Origin: Pithys albifrons albifrons
Lineage: Eukaryota > Chordata > Aves > Passeriformes > Thamnophilidae
Reading direction: 5' to 3'
NCBI RefSeq assembly: GCF_047495875.1
Contig: NC_092467.1
Span: forward strand, 22,649,066 to 22,713,065
Length of the DNA stretch: 64,000 bases
Positions 52,161 to 62,408 of this stretch are shown piece by piece (the first letter of the stretch is position 1; the number at the start of each line of letters is the position of its first letter). The position numbers and the translations under genes were made by a program. A model generated the notes under the pieces. That model was given only the letters and a program-made list of their open reading frames with translations. It searched no databases and had not been told where the DNA came from.

Positions 52161-54133
52161 GTTGAGGGATGATTTTGTTTTTCAGGTTCCTGGTATGGAG
52201 TAAATAGCTAGAGGTAAAGAAGCAGTTTCTTTGGGAGAGGTGCTCTCTTCTGACACTCACAGTTATGTGTGCTGGCAGTGCTTTGGGGGCTTCAGGCAGG
52301 TCTTTGAACTTGCGTGCAGTCAGATCATGTCCCCAGGGGGGCTCTGAACATCAGTTTTTAGAGTTCTGTTCATCTTCTGTCAAGGTACTTGAGTTTGTGG
52401 TTTAAGACATTCATCCCATCATCTTAGGCTCTTTTAACCCCAGAGAATTAGTGTCTATCAGGAGCAATACAGTTTATAACTCCATCCCTCATTTACTAAT
52501 TATATCTCTATGTGTGTATGTGCTTTTTTTTTTGTGCCTTCTGACACCATAACACTTCACTTTCAGAGGGTTTTTTTTAATACTTTCTCACCGATACATA
52601 GATCTTTCCTCCTGAGAAAAGCTTAATTATTTTTTAAGTCCCACTCTTGGGTAGTTTTTTCAGTAAATGTTTGGTTTATAGTTCTAGAGATGAGAGCACA
52701 AATGAATACAGGGTTTCATCTCTATTATCACAGATCAAGACAAAAGCAAGGTCTGTGACTCATGTGGTTGTAGCAAAATTCTCCCTTGCTCATCTTGTTG
52801 ATACTTCCCACCTCTTTTGGAGCGGTTGGTTTTCTGCAAATGCAGTGACTCAGGGCAACACCCTGTTCTCCCTGAGGGTGCATGGCTTCACTCATTGCTT
52901 CTCAGTCACTGACATAGGCTCTAAGGCCACCTCTGGGCTGGGAAACCTCCCCAGCATGATGACATATTTAAAACCTGTTTGGCTGAACTGATTTTAAAAC
53001 TGTTGAAACATTGCAGTATTGCAGGTGGTGATATACATTATGAGTTCTGGCAGCAAGGGTCAGTGCTGCACCTCTAACCATGTTTTAAAATTAGTTAATG
53101 ATGTGGCAGAAACTCTCCCAGTATAGATCAGATTGTGCTGGTGCTTCACAGTTCTTCTGTAAAGATTCTTGGATCACAAGCTCCTGGGGACTTCAGAACA
53201 ACTCAGATGGAATTCATACTCTCAAAGCTCCTGAATGTGTCCAGTGAGTTTCACAGCTGAAGAATTGCTCTTCCACCTTGCTCTTCAGAAAGCTTATGAA
53301 CAAAATGTCAAATTAGAAGAACTATTCTAAATGTGAACAGATATCTTTGCCATGTAGGGAAACACCTGAACTTCAGGAAGCATTATCTTTCATTTAATAA
53401 GGAACTTGGTGTTATGAAAAGTATCATTCTCTTTTAATCACCATCAATTAACTGAGTTAAGGAACCGTCCCCTAGACTGTAGTGTGGCTTTCAGGCAGTT
53501 AACTGCAAGTAAAGTATTAAGGGAGTACTCTGCAGGGGACTTTGGTCACTCTCTGGAAAAGTGTAGGTGCCTCTAACAACGAGGCAGTGAGAGCCAGATC
53601 ACCACATCATCTTGCTGCATTTTTGCTCTCAGTTACCAGCAACTATTTTCATTTTAATTTTGATCATATCAAGTAGAATTACTACTTATTTAGAAATGAA
53701 AGGGATACACAACAAACATGCAAAAAGAGGTGGTGCCTGTCCTGGTGAAGGGGCTGTGACATGCATTTCCTGTTTCACTGGTGACAGTCAGCAGTTAGTA
53801 CCCAGCAGAATATGTTGGGTAAAACTCCTGGCAAGAAACAGCTTTGAGTCCAGACAACAGATGGGCATTGACCTGGAACAAGGTGTGTAAGGGCAGCCCA
53901 AGGAGTGGGTTTTGGTTGTATTATCCAGGACAATCAGGGTGTGTGTGTGGCTCGGCTTCGCGAATGAAGATTTGGGAAGGGCTGTCCCCACATGGGTGTG
54001 CCCTTCCAGCCTGCGCAGTGGATTTTTAGGTGAGGCTCAGCGTGCGCAGAACTGGCTCCACCGTTTAAGTCCTGAGGTTCATCTGCCACGGCCGAGCGAG
54101 CTTGGACAGTGCCAGTGAAGTCCTCAGGACTAG

Positions 54134-54252
54134 AACCCTACAGCACCCGGCATTTCCCAGGAGGTCTCCCATCCAAGTACTAATCCAGGGTTGACCCCGC
54201 TTAGCTTCCGAGATCTGACGGGATTGGATGTCAGGGAGGCATTTAACTGCCT
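54134..54252 (-). pseudogene. 5S rRNA pseudogene (or 5S-derived retrocopy)
   Basis: The + strand carries the reverse complement of vertebrate 5S rRNA over almost its whole 120-nt length. Clear blocks are CAGCACCCGG (54141-54150), GGTCTCCCATCCAAGTACTAA (54163-54183, of which the core matches exactly) and GCTTAGCTTCCGAGATC (54199-54215). Compared with the functional gene as I know it, there is one extra base near 54154, changes in the box A region, and a diverged and shortened 5' part of the RNA (54216-54252). No T-run terminator follows the RNA 3' end at 54133 and below. These changes make it a pseudogene. 5S-derived SINE heads exist in vertebrates (SINE3, AmnSINE1); I see no tRNA-like or Deu tail here, so a simple retrocopy is preferred. 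Confidence 0.9.
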
Positions 54253-54643
54253 AGAACAATCAGGGTACCCATGCAAGAATGGATGTAGAAAGGACTGACT
54301 GGATGAAGGTTGAAGCAATACTGTGACCAACCAGTTGACAGCTAAAAGTTTTGTGTCCTGGAAGAACCTGTACTGCAGACCTGGGTCTTGCTGCGTGAGG
54401 TGCACACAGCAGTCGTGGGATCCATTCAGACTTTCTGTGGCAACTGGTGGCAAATAGTCAGTCTTTCCTGTAATACTTTGATTTCTTTGTTAGGAAGCAG
54501 ATGAAAGCAGTCAGGAGTTCTCTGGGATTCAGTGTTGCACTGCCCCTAGTACTCAGTTGCAAGCAGCAAGAGCCTTGATTTCTGTGTTGATGTTGCTTTG
54601 AAGTGATTAAAGTGGTTTAGGTGCCTACAAGGAAATGATACAC

Positions 54644-54665
54644 TGGTAAGTTTGTGGTAAGTTTG
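54644..54665 (+). repeat. 11-bp tandem duplication carrying two donor-like sites
   Basis: TGGTAAGTTTG occurs twice in succession. Each copy contains GGTAAGT, a match to the consensus splice donor, about 4.9 kb after the Ig2 exon. No in-phase exon ending here with a good acceptor was found. Confidence 0.75.
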
Positions 54666-57450
54666 TCATCAGAGTGAGGTCCCTTCTCCAACAGAACTGC
54701 TTTTGAGTACTGGGACATACCGATGCAAATAACCCTGTGGGGTTTTCCTGTGTATCATCCTGTGTTTTGTCTTGCTTTGGGTGCCTGACTGTGTGCTTCC
54801 AGTACACAGAGGGTGTCGGGGTAAGTGCTCTTTCTTGACTGAGGTGAATATTGTAGGATGTTACTCTGTGTCTGTTACCACAAAGGTGAAATAAACTTCC
54901 TTATGAGTGTCTCAAACATCTCAAACACAAGGAATTGGTTTTGAAGTTTGATCATGGGGTGCCATTTGAATAAAGCAGCCTGGTGGTCATGGGGCACAGG
55001 TTGGCCTCGGCAACCATTTGAGTGGTAACACTTCCATCATTTGATGGACTCTCTTACGTTGGCACTCCATGGCCTATGCACTGTGATTTGGTTCCTTCAA
55101 GGGACTCTGAAAGGGCAACAGCCAGACATGAATTGTCATGTGATGTGAAGGACAAAGGGAACTTCTTTTCCTTCTGGATTAGGAAATTTGGGATCCAACA
55201 GAAAAGCCTTGTGCACTCTCTGTAATGGTGTCTGTCCTCTGAGTGAAGAGCGAATGTCTTAACTTTGCAAAGGTGAGAGAGACATAGAACAAACACTGCA
55301 CTAAATACAACACAGATTGGCTCACATTTGCGAGCCAGGAAGATTGGGATTCAACGCATGAAAAAATGAGCTGGCCACACTTAACGTTTTGGGAAATCTG
55401 CTTCAAGTATGCAGTTCCTTCTAGAGCTCTGTTCAGACAATTGGGTATTAGAGAAAGGGTTTAGCCTCTGCAGGGAATAGATTTAAAGATTTGCTGCAAA
55501 TCTTTTCAGTTTTAGGACAGAGCAACAAACCCTATTTCAGTCAGATGAGAGATAAGGAAGTCCTGTTTTCTTCCCCTTGGGCTTGTGCTCAAAGTCATAT
55601 CACCGTTCCCAGGGGAAGTGACACACTGTGATGATGCTTTTCTTAACTCTGAAGAGGGTTGAAGGGATGGGACAGGGGATACATGATACACCACAGGATG
55701 GGGAAAGCCCTAGAACAAACAGAACTAAAATAATCACTTGGCAAACTTTCCAAACAGGCAAAGAGAAATAACCCTGTTTTCCATGGCTGTGCTATTCCAT
55801 GCAAGTATCTCTGGATGTAACTGTTCTGTCAGGGGTAGCCGTAGTTACTAAGATAAATAAGTAAGCAGCAGATTTATTATGGCAAGAGTGAGATTACCCA
55901 CAGCTTCAGTCACTGAAAGATTTTTCCTGATGCTTCAGTCATCTGTGGATAGAAAACGTCAAAAAATATAACAGGACATAAAGTTTAAATTGGGTTATGT
56001 CATTTTGGCAGAGAAAAATGCTAAAATGAATAGTTTGAATTGCTGCTCCTGCTTCAAAAAAGAACTATGCCTAAAGGAAGAGTAGTTAGGAAAGAAAAGA
56101 ATAAGTATAAATATTGTACTTACTTCTTAATAGGCAAATTAAGTGTGCTTAAAATATGCCTTCTTTGTATTTACAGAAATTATTTTCTGTCTTTCTTTCC
56201 CATTGGGTGATCATTGTTGTGGATAATGGAATAAGCTGTAAATCTGAGATACACGACACTCTTGTATGCATACTGGTATTTATTAATCAATACACTGAAC
56301 ATGATTTGACACGCTGTGTCCTGTTTAACCCTGTTTTTCTGTCTGTTTAAACTCCTCAGTTTTCTTTGGTAAGTGCTTGGTATTCAGATCCTACAAATCT
56401 GCATAAAACCAACACATACCATTAACTGCCTACAGATTCAATCTGCATGAATCTCTCCCTTATACTAACAGCCTTCATATGTGCAAATTAAGACCAAGGG
56501 GACAAAAGTGGGGATTTAGAAGGGTTCCTTGCCAATTTGCCCAGCTGGAGCTTCTCCATCATGCTTCAGTATTGATTGTACGCCAAACTCAAGACAGTGA
56601 CCAGTGGATCCTCCGCTTGCTAAATACGTTGACCTCATAAAATGAACCTTTATGGATTGTTGCAGCAGGATAATTTAACCTCACTCCCAGAGAAGCCCTC
56701 CTTATAAGATACTCTTCATTACAGCATGTAAAATTATCTCCAGTGCCTTATAAAGAGGGTAGGGATTGCTTTCTCCAGCTAACATCCATATTAGACAGGA
56801 ACAGCAGAGGTCTGGCTAGCGTGCCACGGTTACATTACCAGAAACTACTTTGTTTTGAAATATTTCTGTATGTAAAGTTAATTCTGCATGACACCAATTT
56901 CTTTGCCAGAGGGAACCTGATGCAAGGGTTTTGGGAATGTGGAGAATGACTCAAAAATGATTTATTACACTTTCCCTTTAGTTTAATGTCTTTAAGCAAG
57001 CAGATTTTGTCCCACTGGTCATTCTAACCCCAAAGCAAAATTGCACTTAGTGCCCGCAACCATGTGCTTTCCACCCCTCCTGCCCAGCACACTCACAGTC
57101 ACACAGCCCCCAGGACACACCCTCCTTGCTCTGTATGAGGAAGGGGCACTGCATCATCTTCCCACAGTGTCCTCCATCTCAACTGCTTGAACAGTGGCGT
57201 GGGTGAATGCAAGTGGTGAGGCCAGCCAGGAATACCACCTTGGCAGCTTAGTTTGGCCCCTGTTTTTGAGGGTGGGGCTTTACTGGCAGGATGCAGGGCT
57301 GGACGCTGCACTCCTGGAAGCGATGAGCTTTACTAACCTCCTGAGAGTGTCACTCTGACTTTTATTGCACATCAGTTTCTTTTTTTTTATTCCTGTCGCG
57401 CTAATACAAATTCTAGCTTTAAATAAACTTTCTGTTTTTTAGTTATAATT

Positions 57451-57516
57451 TTCTTCCTTTCCTCTTTGTACTAATGCTTCTCTCTAATCTTATTTGCATT
57501 CAAATTACCTCACCAG
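57451..57516 (+). promoter_or_regulatory. PTPRF: Microexon acceptor: branch point, pyrimidine tract and UGC motifs
   Basis: Upstream of the microexon, 57451-57468 is pyrimidine-rich with CUUCC and CUCUU runs of the kind bound by PTBP1. TACTAAT at 57469-57475 is a near-perfect branch-point sequence, with the A at 57474, 42 nt before the acceptor AG. A second candidate is CTAAT at 57484-57488. TGC motifs follow at about 57475-57477 and 57496-57498; intronic UGC just upstream of the acceptor is the motif reported for SRRM4 (nSR100), the activator of neuronal microexons. Motif presence is seen; regulation by these factors is inferred. Confidence 0.6.
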
Positions 57517-57534
57517 GTGGTACACCGATCAGAG
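57517..57534 (+). CDS. PTPRF: PTPRF meA microexon (18 nt, adds Gly-Gly-Thr-Pro-Ile-Arg)
   Basis: An 18-nt alternative exon, GTGGTACACCGATCAGAG, sits between CACCAG (57511-57516) and the donor GTAAGA (57535-57540). The preceding exon ends on the first base of a Gly codon, so joining gives LRS-GGTPIR followed by a G that opens the next Gly codon. The microexon is therefore symmetric (phase 1-1) and can be skipped without a frameshift. GGTPIR is the mini-exon A (meA) insert of Ig domain 2 described for LAR-family receptors: PTPRD has ESI plus GGTPIR, and LAR has a six-residue form. In the family, meA lies in Ig2 and, with meB, tunes binding to synaptic partners such as IL1RAPL1 and Slitrks, mostly shown for PTP-delta and PTP-sigma. 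Inclusion in neural tissue is inferred from the family. It is far too short to stand out as an open reading frame; the call rests on peptide identity, phase and both splice sites. Confidence 0.92.
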
Positions 57535-58516
57535 GTAAGAATGCTGAAATGTGCCTCCAGTTGTCACGTCACTCCATCTCCTGTCTGCCTTGTCCCTTCT
57601 CCTCCGGTGTTTCTCATCTTCAGCTTTTACTCTCAGCCCTAATTCTGCCAGCGCTCTCGCTCATCTGCACTCTCCCACTAGTGTGTTTATTTTGACTGGA
57701 TTTTAGCGTGATTTCTTGTAGAGTCATCCATTGCAATTTTGCACTGTTGAAAGGGGGTTATTCAATGGAAAGTTTGCAAAAGTTTGGAAAATGGTCCCAG
57801 GCCTCCACAACAGGAGAGTTGACATCTCCTGCAGCTTCTGCAAGTCTTGAACTTCCCACAGAGTTGTAGCCTCTGAGGTCTTGTGTCTCAGGGGTTTTAG
57901 GTGGATTGCTTTGGTCTAAGTGTATGGAGGTAACATTTTCACAAGAGAACGGTCCAATTCTTCTCTGCCGCTGCTCATGGGCATGAAACTCTCACCAGAC
58001 AGAGAATAATTCTTGAAAGATTGAGTAAATATGTCTGTGGGATAAGGAGGAGCACCTTTATGTTCCTCATTTTGTCTTTCAGGTGTACCAACCCTCTAAT
58101 TTGGCGGCAGAACAGAGAACCACTGCCCCAGACCCCCCTTTCTGAGCTGGACATGCTGATGTTGCTTTGCAGCACAAAGATTTGTTTTAAATAGTTGAAT
58201 CAGAAGTACATCTGGCTGTTTAAACCTTCATTAATTAAACCCCCTCTTGGTTTGACAGCCCAGCCCAGCCTGGCCTGGTGCACAGTCACAGCTAGTTTTC
58301 ACAGCCTGTGTGCACCAGTAATGACTTTCCAGTTGGAGTGTTGTTTTTTCTAGCTTAAATGCTCAAAGTTGTCTCTTTAGATTAACTTTAGCATGTTAAT
58401 CAGTGTTACATGCTAAGGCCCCTCTGAATTCTCTTGTGATTTTGGTTACCCCTCTTGATTGACCTCTGGATTTCATCACAGAATGACTACTACCTATAAA
58501 TCAACACAACCTCGTT

Positions 58517-58557
58517 TGTTCAGTTTTCCTCCTTCTCCCCTTTCCTCTCCCTTTTCC
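58517..58557 (+). repeat. Pyrimidine-rich tract downstream of the microexon
   Basis: About 40 bases made almost only of C and T (TTTTCCTCCTTCTCCCCTTT and onward) lie about 1 kb after the microexon. It may bind PTBP or PCBP proteins in the transcript; this is inference. Confidence 0.55.
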
Positions 58558-59084
58558 CTGAATCACTGCTGAAAGTTAATAATGTGACTCTTGGAACTGG
58601 TTCTGTTGCTGGGGGTTAATGTTTTCAGCTCCAGTTAAGTGATTTTAGAGTAAATGTGAATTGCTGTTTGATACGTATTTGCATTAAGTTGCCTCTGTAG
58701 CAAATCTGGGTCAGGGAAAACGACTGCAAACCTTATTTTTATATGAATGGGCTTATATATCTGTCATTCCTCCCTTTGGAACACTGGAGATTGACAGCTG
58801 TGATGTTACAAGCTCCTTAAAACTATTTCTTCATCTCCTGTTTCTACTGCAAACCCTAAAATGAAATGACAGATGGAATGCTAAGTAGCCAACTGCTCTG
58901 AGCTGTGGCCGAGCACGCTGAGTGTGCAGCCGTCCCGGGGCCTCCCCACACGCCTTGCTGCACACCCGCCCTATCTGATGACATTAGTGACTCAGCACCA
59001 GAACCACATGGATGCTCCATACGTCCTGCTTGGGAACTGATCGCATCTCTGTTAAAAGAACCATCCATCTCATAAACATAAGTT

Positions 59085-59113
59085 CCCCGCACCCCCACCC
59101 CCTTCCCACCCCC
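59085..59113 (-). repeat. G-quadruplex motif on the minus strand (C-rich on +)
   Basis: The + strand reads C4-GCA-C5-A-C5-TT-C3-A-C5, giving five G-runs with loops of one to three bases on the minus strand. That satisfies the usual G3+N1-7 quadruplex pattern. In the sense transcript it is a poly-C tract, a potential PCBP/hnRNP K site. Confidence 0.75.
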
Positions 59114-61258
59114 GTTTGAGTCCTGATGAGGTATTTTAAGAATGTTCTTGACATTATTTAAAATATATGTGTCCTGTTTGAATGTCAAAGATGACATTTC
59201 TATGAGAGCAAACAGAAGCCACGTGCTGCTCTCTGGCTTCTCCTAGAGGATTTCTGTCAGCCTGATGCCTCTTATTTAAAACGGAGGTCATTGAATTTCT
59301 AAAGATAACGACAGATTAGATGAAAGTGCTTTTATGATGGTGAGGTTGTGTCCATGTAGAAGTGACTGTTCTGCCATGTTCTATACCCAGCTGCACTCTT
59401 GTTCCTCATTAAGGTAAGTTTGATGCTTTGGAATCCATTAATTTGGTCTGAAAGGAAGGGTGAACTGATTACTCTGAATGAACCCTTTTGGTAATGATGT
59501 TTGGGGGGAAGGGGTGGTTTTGGTTTGATTTGATTGCTGCTGTGCCTGTGTCACTAGGAGTTGTGTGTGTGGAGTACTTGGGGTGGTAACATTTGTGCCA
59601 GAGCAGTGGTGAACCCAGTCACAGAGAGCAGTGTGTGGTTAGCCAGAGGATGACCTGAGAAATTCTACCATGCACCCCTCCAAACAGGAGATTTTTGTCT
59701 CTATACACTTTGTTTGACCTTACCCCATGTATTTGGTCCTTTCTGTTCAAGCCATCTCTGGCTTCCCTGAAACGGGAAGAGCTCCAATCTATAATTTAGA
59801 ATTTCTGTTTGTAACTTCACTCTTTGCCCCTCTGGGACTGCCTCAGATAGTAATCTAATCTTGAAATCCCTGTTTGTTCATCAGAAAGACATAGAGCTGA
59901 TAAAAATGCCTGTCAGATTAAGCAGTAGTTGGCTTCTTAAGATGACCCGCAGATTGTATCAGCAAATCCATGTTTAAGCAAGTTCTGCCCCATTTGTATT
60001 TTCAAAGTAGAATATAAGATGTTCATTTTCAGCATTTCTCTGCAATTGAACTCACTCAACCTTTTGTGAAACCTGACTGCATTTTCCTGCCCTGGGCTGT
60101 AAGAGAGAGCAGAGCCCAGTTGTGTTTCTGGTGGGTGCTGAACTGAACAGGCACTAGATCAGATGCACATGAGGAGGTAAAGAAATATCATCATCTTAGG
60201 CATTATCCCTCTCCAGTTAGATTTATTTGTTACTTTTCTGTCACCACAGGAAATATCAGAGGTTCCCATACATAAGAGTATTTCTTCCCTGCAGACGTCA
60301 GCGTAGCAGAGGTCTGTCTGAATTAACTTTAGATCAGCTCACTTGGGTGTCAGAAGCTGTCTGGGAAGCCAGGTAAACACCCGCACCGACTTGTGTGTAG
60401 CTGCAGCTAAACCTCTTCCAGTCCCAGGCGAACTGGTTTAAATATAGCTCCAGTATTTCAACGCTATCCTGCGAGCTGGAGCATAAAGCTATCCAAAGGG
60501 ATTAGAGGAAGCTAAAAGAATTTTGCTGTCTCGTTTTGAGCATGTGTTTGTACATTTGATTGCACTTTGTGTATGATAGACAGTTTTTTCCTGTTTCTTG
60601 AGCTTTTCCTAGTCGCTAAAAAACAGCAAAAGGAGAACAATTTAAAAATAAGATCTGCTTGCAGGAGCAGTGTCGTTGGGTAGTGCCTGGAAATGTTTGT
60701 AATGCCGTGTTTCTTACTGTCGGAATTCAGATTGACTCATGTCCCTTTAGAAGCACAGAGGTGTTACTGTGCATTTGACAGTGCTGTACTTTTGCATCTG
60801 ACACAGAGTCCCCTGAGATTTCCTGTACCTGCTAGTGAGAGATCAGAGCATCCTGAAACTCTGCTGTCGAAGAGAAGGCCTCATGCTGCTGAGCACGTTG
60901 GGTCTCCTTTACTCCCTCTCCACCCAAGTCCAGCTCATGGCAGCAGTCGTGTGCTATCAGCAGCTGCCTCTGACACACAGGAGAGTGATTTCTCAACAGT
61001 GCTGCCATCCAGAACAGGCCCTTTGCATGCCAATCCCTGGCCTCTCAGGCATAATAACCATAATGAACACTAACAATGAAAATAAATTTGCAGTTACCTT
61101 GTTTTGCATATTTGGCAGTGCTGATGGCTGGTGCAGGGTAGGTGCAATCCTCTGTAACATCTGGGAGATGCTGCTGTTACAAATTTCCAAAAACAGTGAA
61201 TATGGTAAATGCTTGTTTTTATTATTAGTGACTATTGCATGGTTTTGGTGGTTTTTCA

Positions 61259-61348
61259 CAGCAAGTGTTGGTTTTCAGAGTCAACAGCCAAGGTGACAGA
61301 GCCCAGCAAGTGTTGGTTATCAGAGTCAGCAGCCAAGGTGACAGAGCC
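61259..61348 (+). repeat. 45-bp tandem duplication, two copies (two mismatches)
   Basis: Two 45-bp units (61259-61303 and 61304-61348), each starting CAGCAAGTGTTGGTT and ending GGTGACAGAGCC, differ at two positions. The period is a multiple of three, so an open frame across it shows a 15-residue repeat, but there is no sign of a real protein. Confidence 0.9.
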
Positions 61349-62317
61349 CAACTCTCTCATTGTCAGGGCTTCACAGTGTCTCTTTCTCCACCATATTCGC
61401 ATTTATGGGTCCTTGTTTGGTCTGGGCTTGCCTCTGACCGTGCTCCACAGCTCTCTGGATTTTGTTAGAGGAATTCTCCTTCTCTAGGAGGGCATTTTTT
61501 AGCAGAAGGAATTGGGACCCACACCTGAGCACTGGCTGAAGAGAGGGCTAACAATACTGGTGCAGGAGGAGTCAGTATTTGTGTGAAGGAAGCTGATGGG
61601 AGGTAAGAGGAAGGAGAAGGGAGAGTTTTAGGGATAGACATGTGCTCTAGTGTGCAGGATGGGTAAAATTTACCTCTGCTGAGAGGAAGGGCCCTGGTCA
61701 GGTAGCTGGCTTTATTACATCTGCGTTGCAACTCCTTTCCTTAGATGAGCGCCATGACTGCAGCCTGGTTTCTCTGACTCTTGGGTACTTACAGGAGCAT
61801 TTAATTCCATGTCTGGAATTTTATAACCAGGGCAAAAAGTCAGACCCTGTGTTGTGAGCCAGGAGGACTGAGGCTGTGAATGCCCTGATCAAGAAAAGAG
61901 CTGCTTGCACCACTGGAGATGGAGCTCTGAGCTGAGTAGATACGGAAGAGTGTCACCCCAGAACCTGCTGTGTTTAGCTCCATGCAGTGCTCTCTGGGAG
62001 AAGAGAGCACAAGCACCCGATGAGCTACGGAACAGGATTTCAGCATCAATTTGTATGGCAGCACAGAGCCTTTTACATTCTGTTTGTCACCTAGAGGAGG
62101 GAGTGACAAGCCCTCCATGGCACAAGAGTCCCCAGCACTGCCAGCAAGCATCCTTTATCAGGATCTGCCTTTCCCATGCTTTCTCTGTGCAGTGCACTTC
62201 TTAAATGCTGCTTTTAACCACTGTCACTGCAACTAATGATTCTGCCCGAGCACAAATATATTTGAATAGATAAGTATCTGTGAAAGCTGCTAACGGGACT
62301 GCTGTCTGTGCCTAAGT

Positions 62318-62408
62318 TAAAGAGCAAAGGAAAAGGTAGGAGAGGAGGGGAGGGACTAACGAGGAGATACCAGCACAGAGTTAAAAGGAATAAGGAATAT
62401 AATAGAAA
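62318..62408 (+). repeat. Purine-rich tract
   Basis: The stretch is dominated by A and G, with AAAGGAAAAGGTAGGAGAGG near its start. It is an imperfect low-complexity region with no gene seen. Confidence 0.4.

Larger units (their letters stand above)
49742..57516 (+). other. PTPRF: PTPRF intron between the Ig2 exon and the meA microexon (7775 bp)
   Basis: This intron is bounded by the donor GTAAGG at 49742 and the acceptor CACCAG at 57511-57516. It contains a 5S rRNA pseudogene, an AT-rich block with a DR3 nuclear-receptor site near 52.1 kb, a duplicated donor-like sequence at 54.6 kb and no second coding exon that I can recognise. PTPRD has a further 9-nt microexon (ESI) before GGTPIR; an equivalent was looked for by eye and not found. 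TGCATG, the Rbfox motif, occurs at 56444-56449 and 56885-56890. Confidence 0.88.

Noticed and set aside
54010..54133. tRNA-like or Deu body that would make the 5S copy part of an AmnSINE1-type SINE
   Set aside because: No B-box-like GGTTCRANNCC in the right place and no recognisable SINE body.
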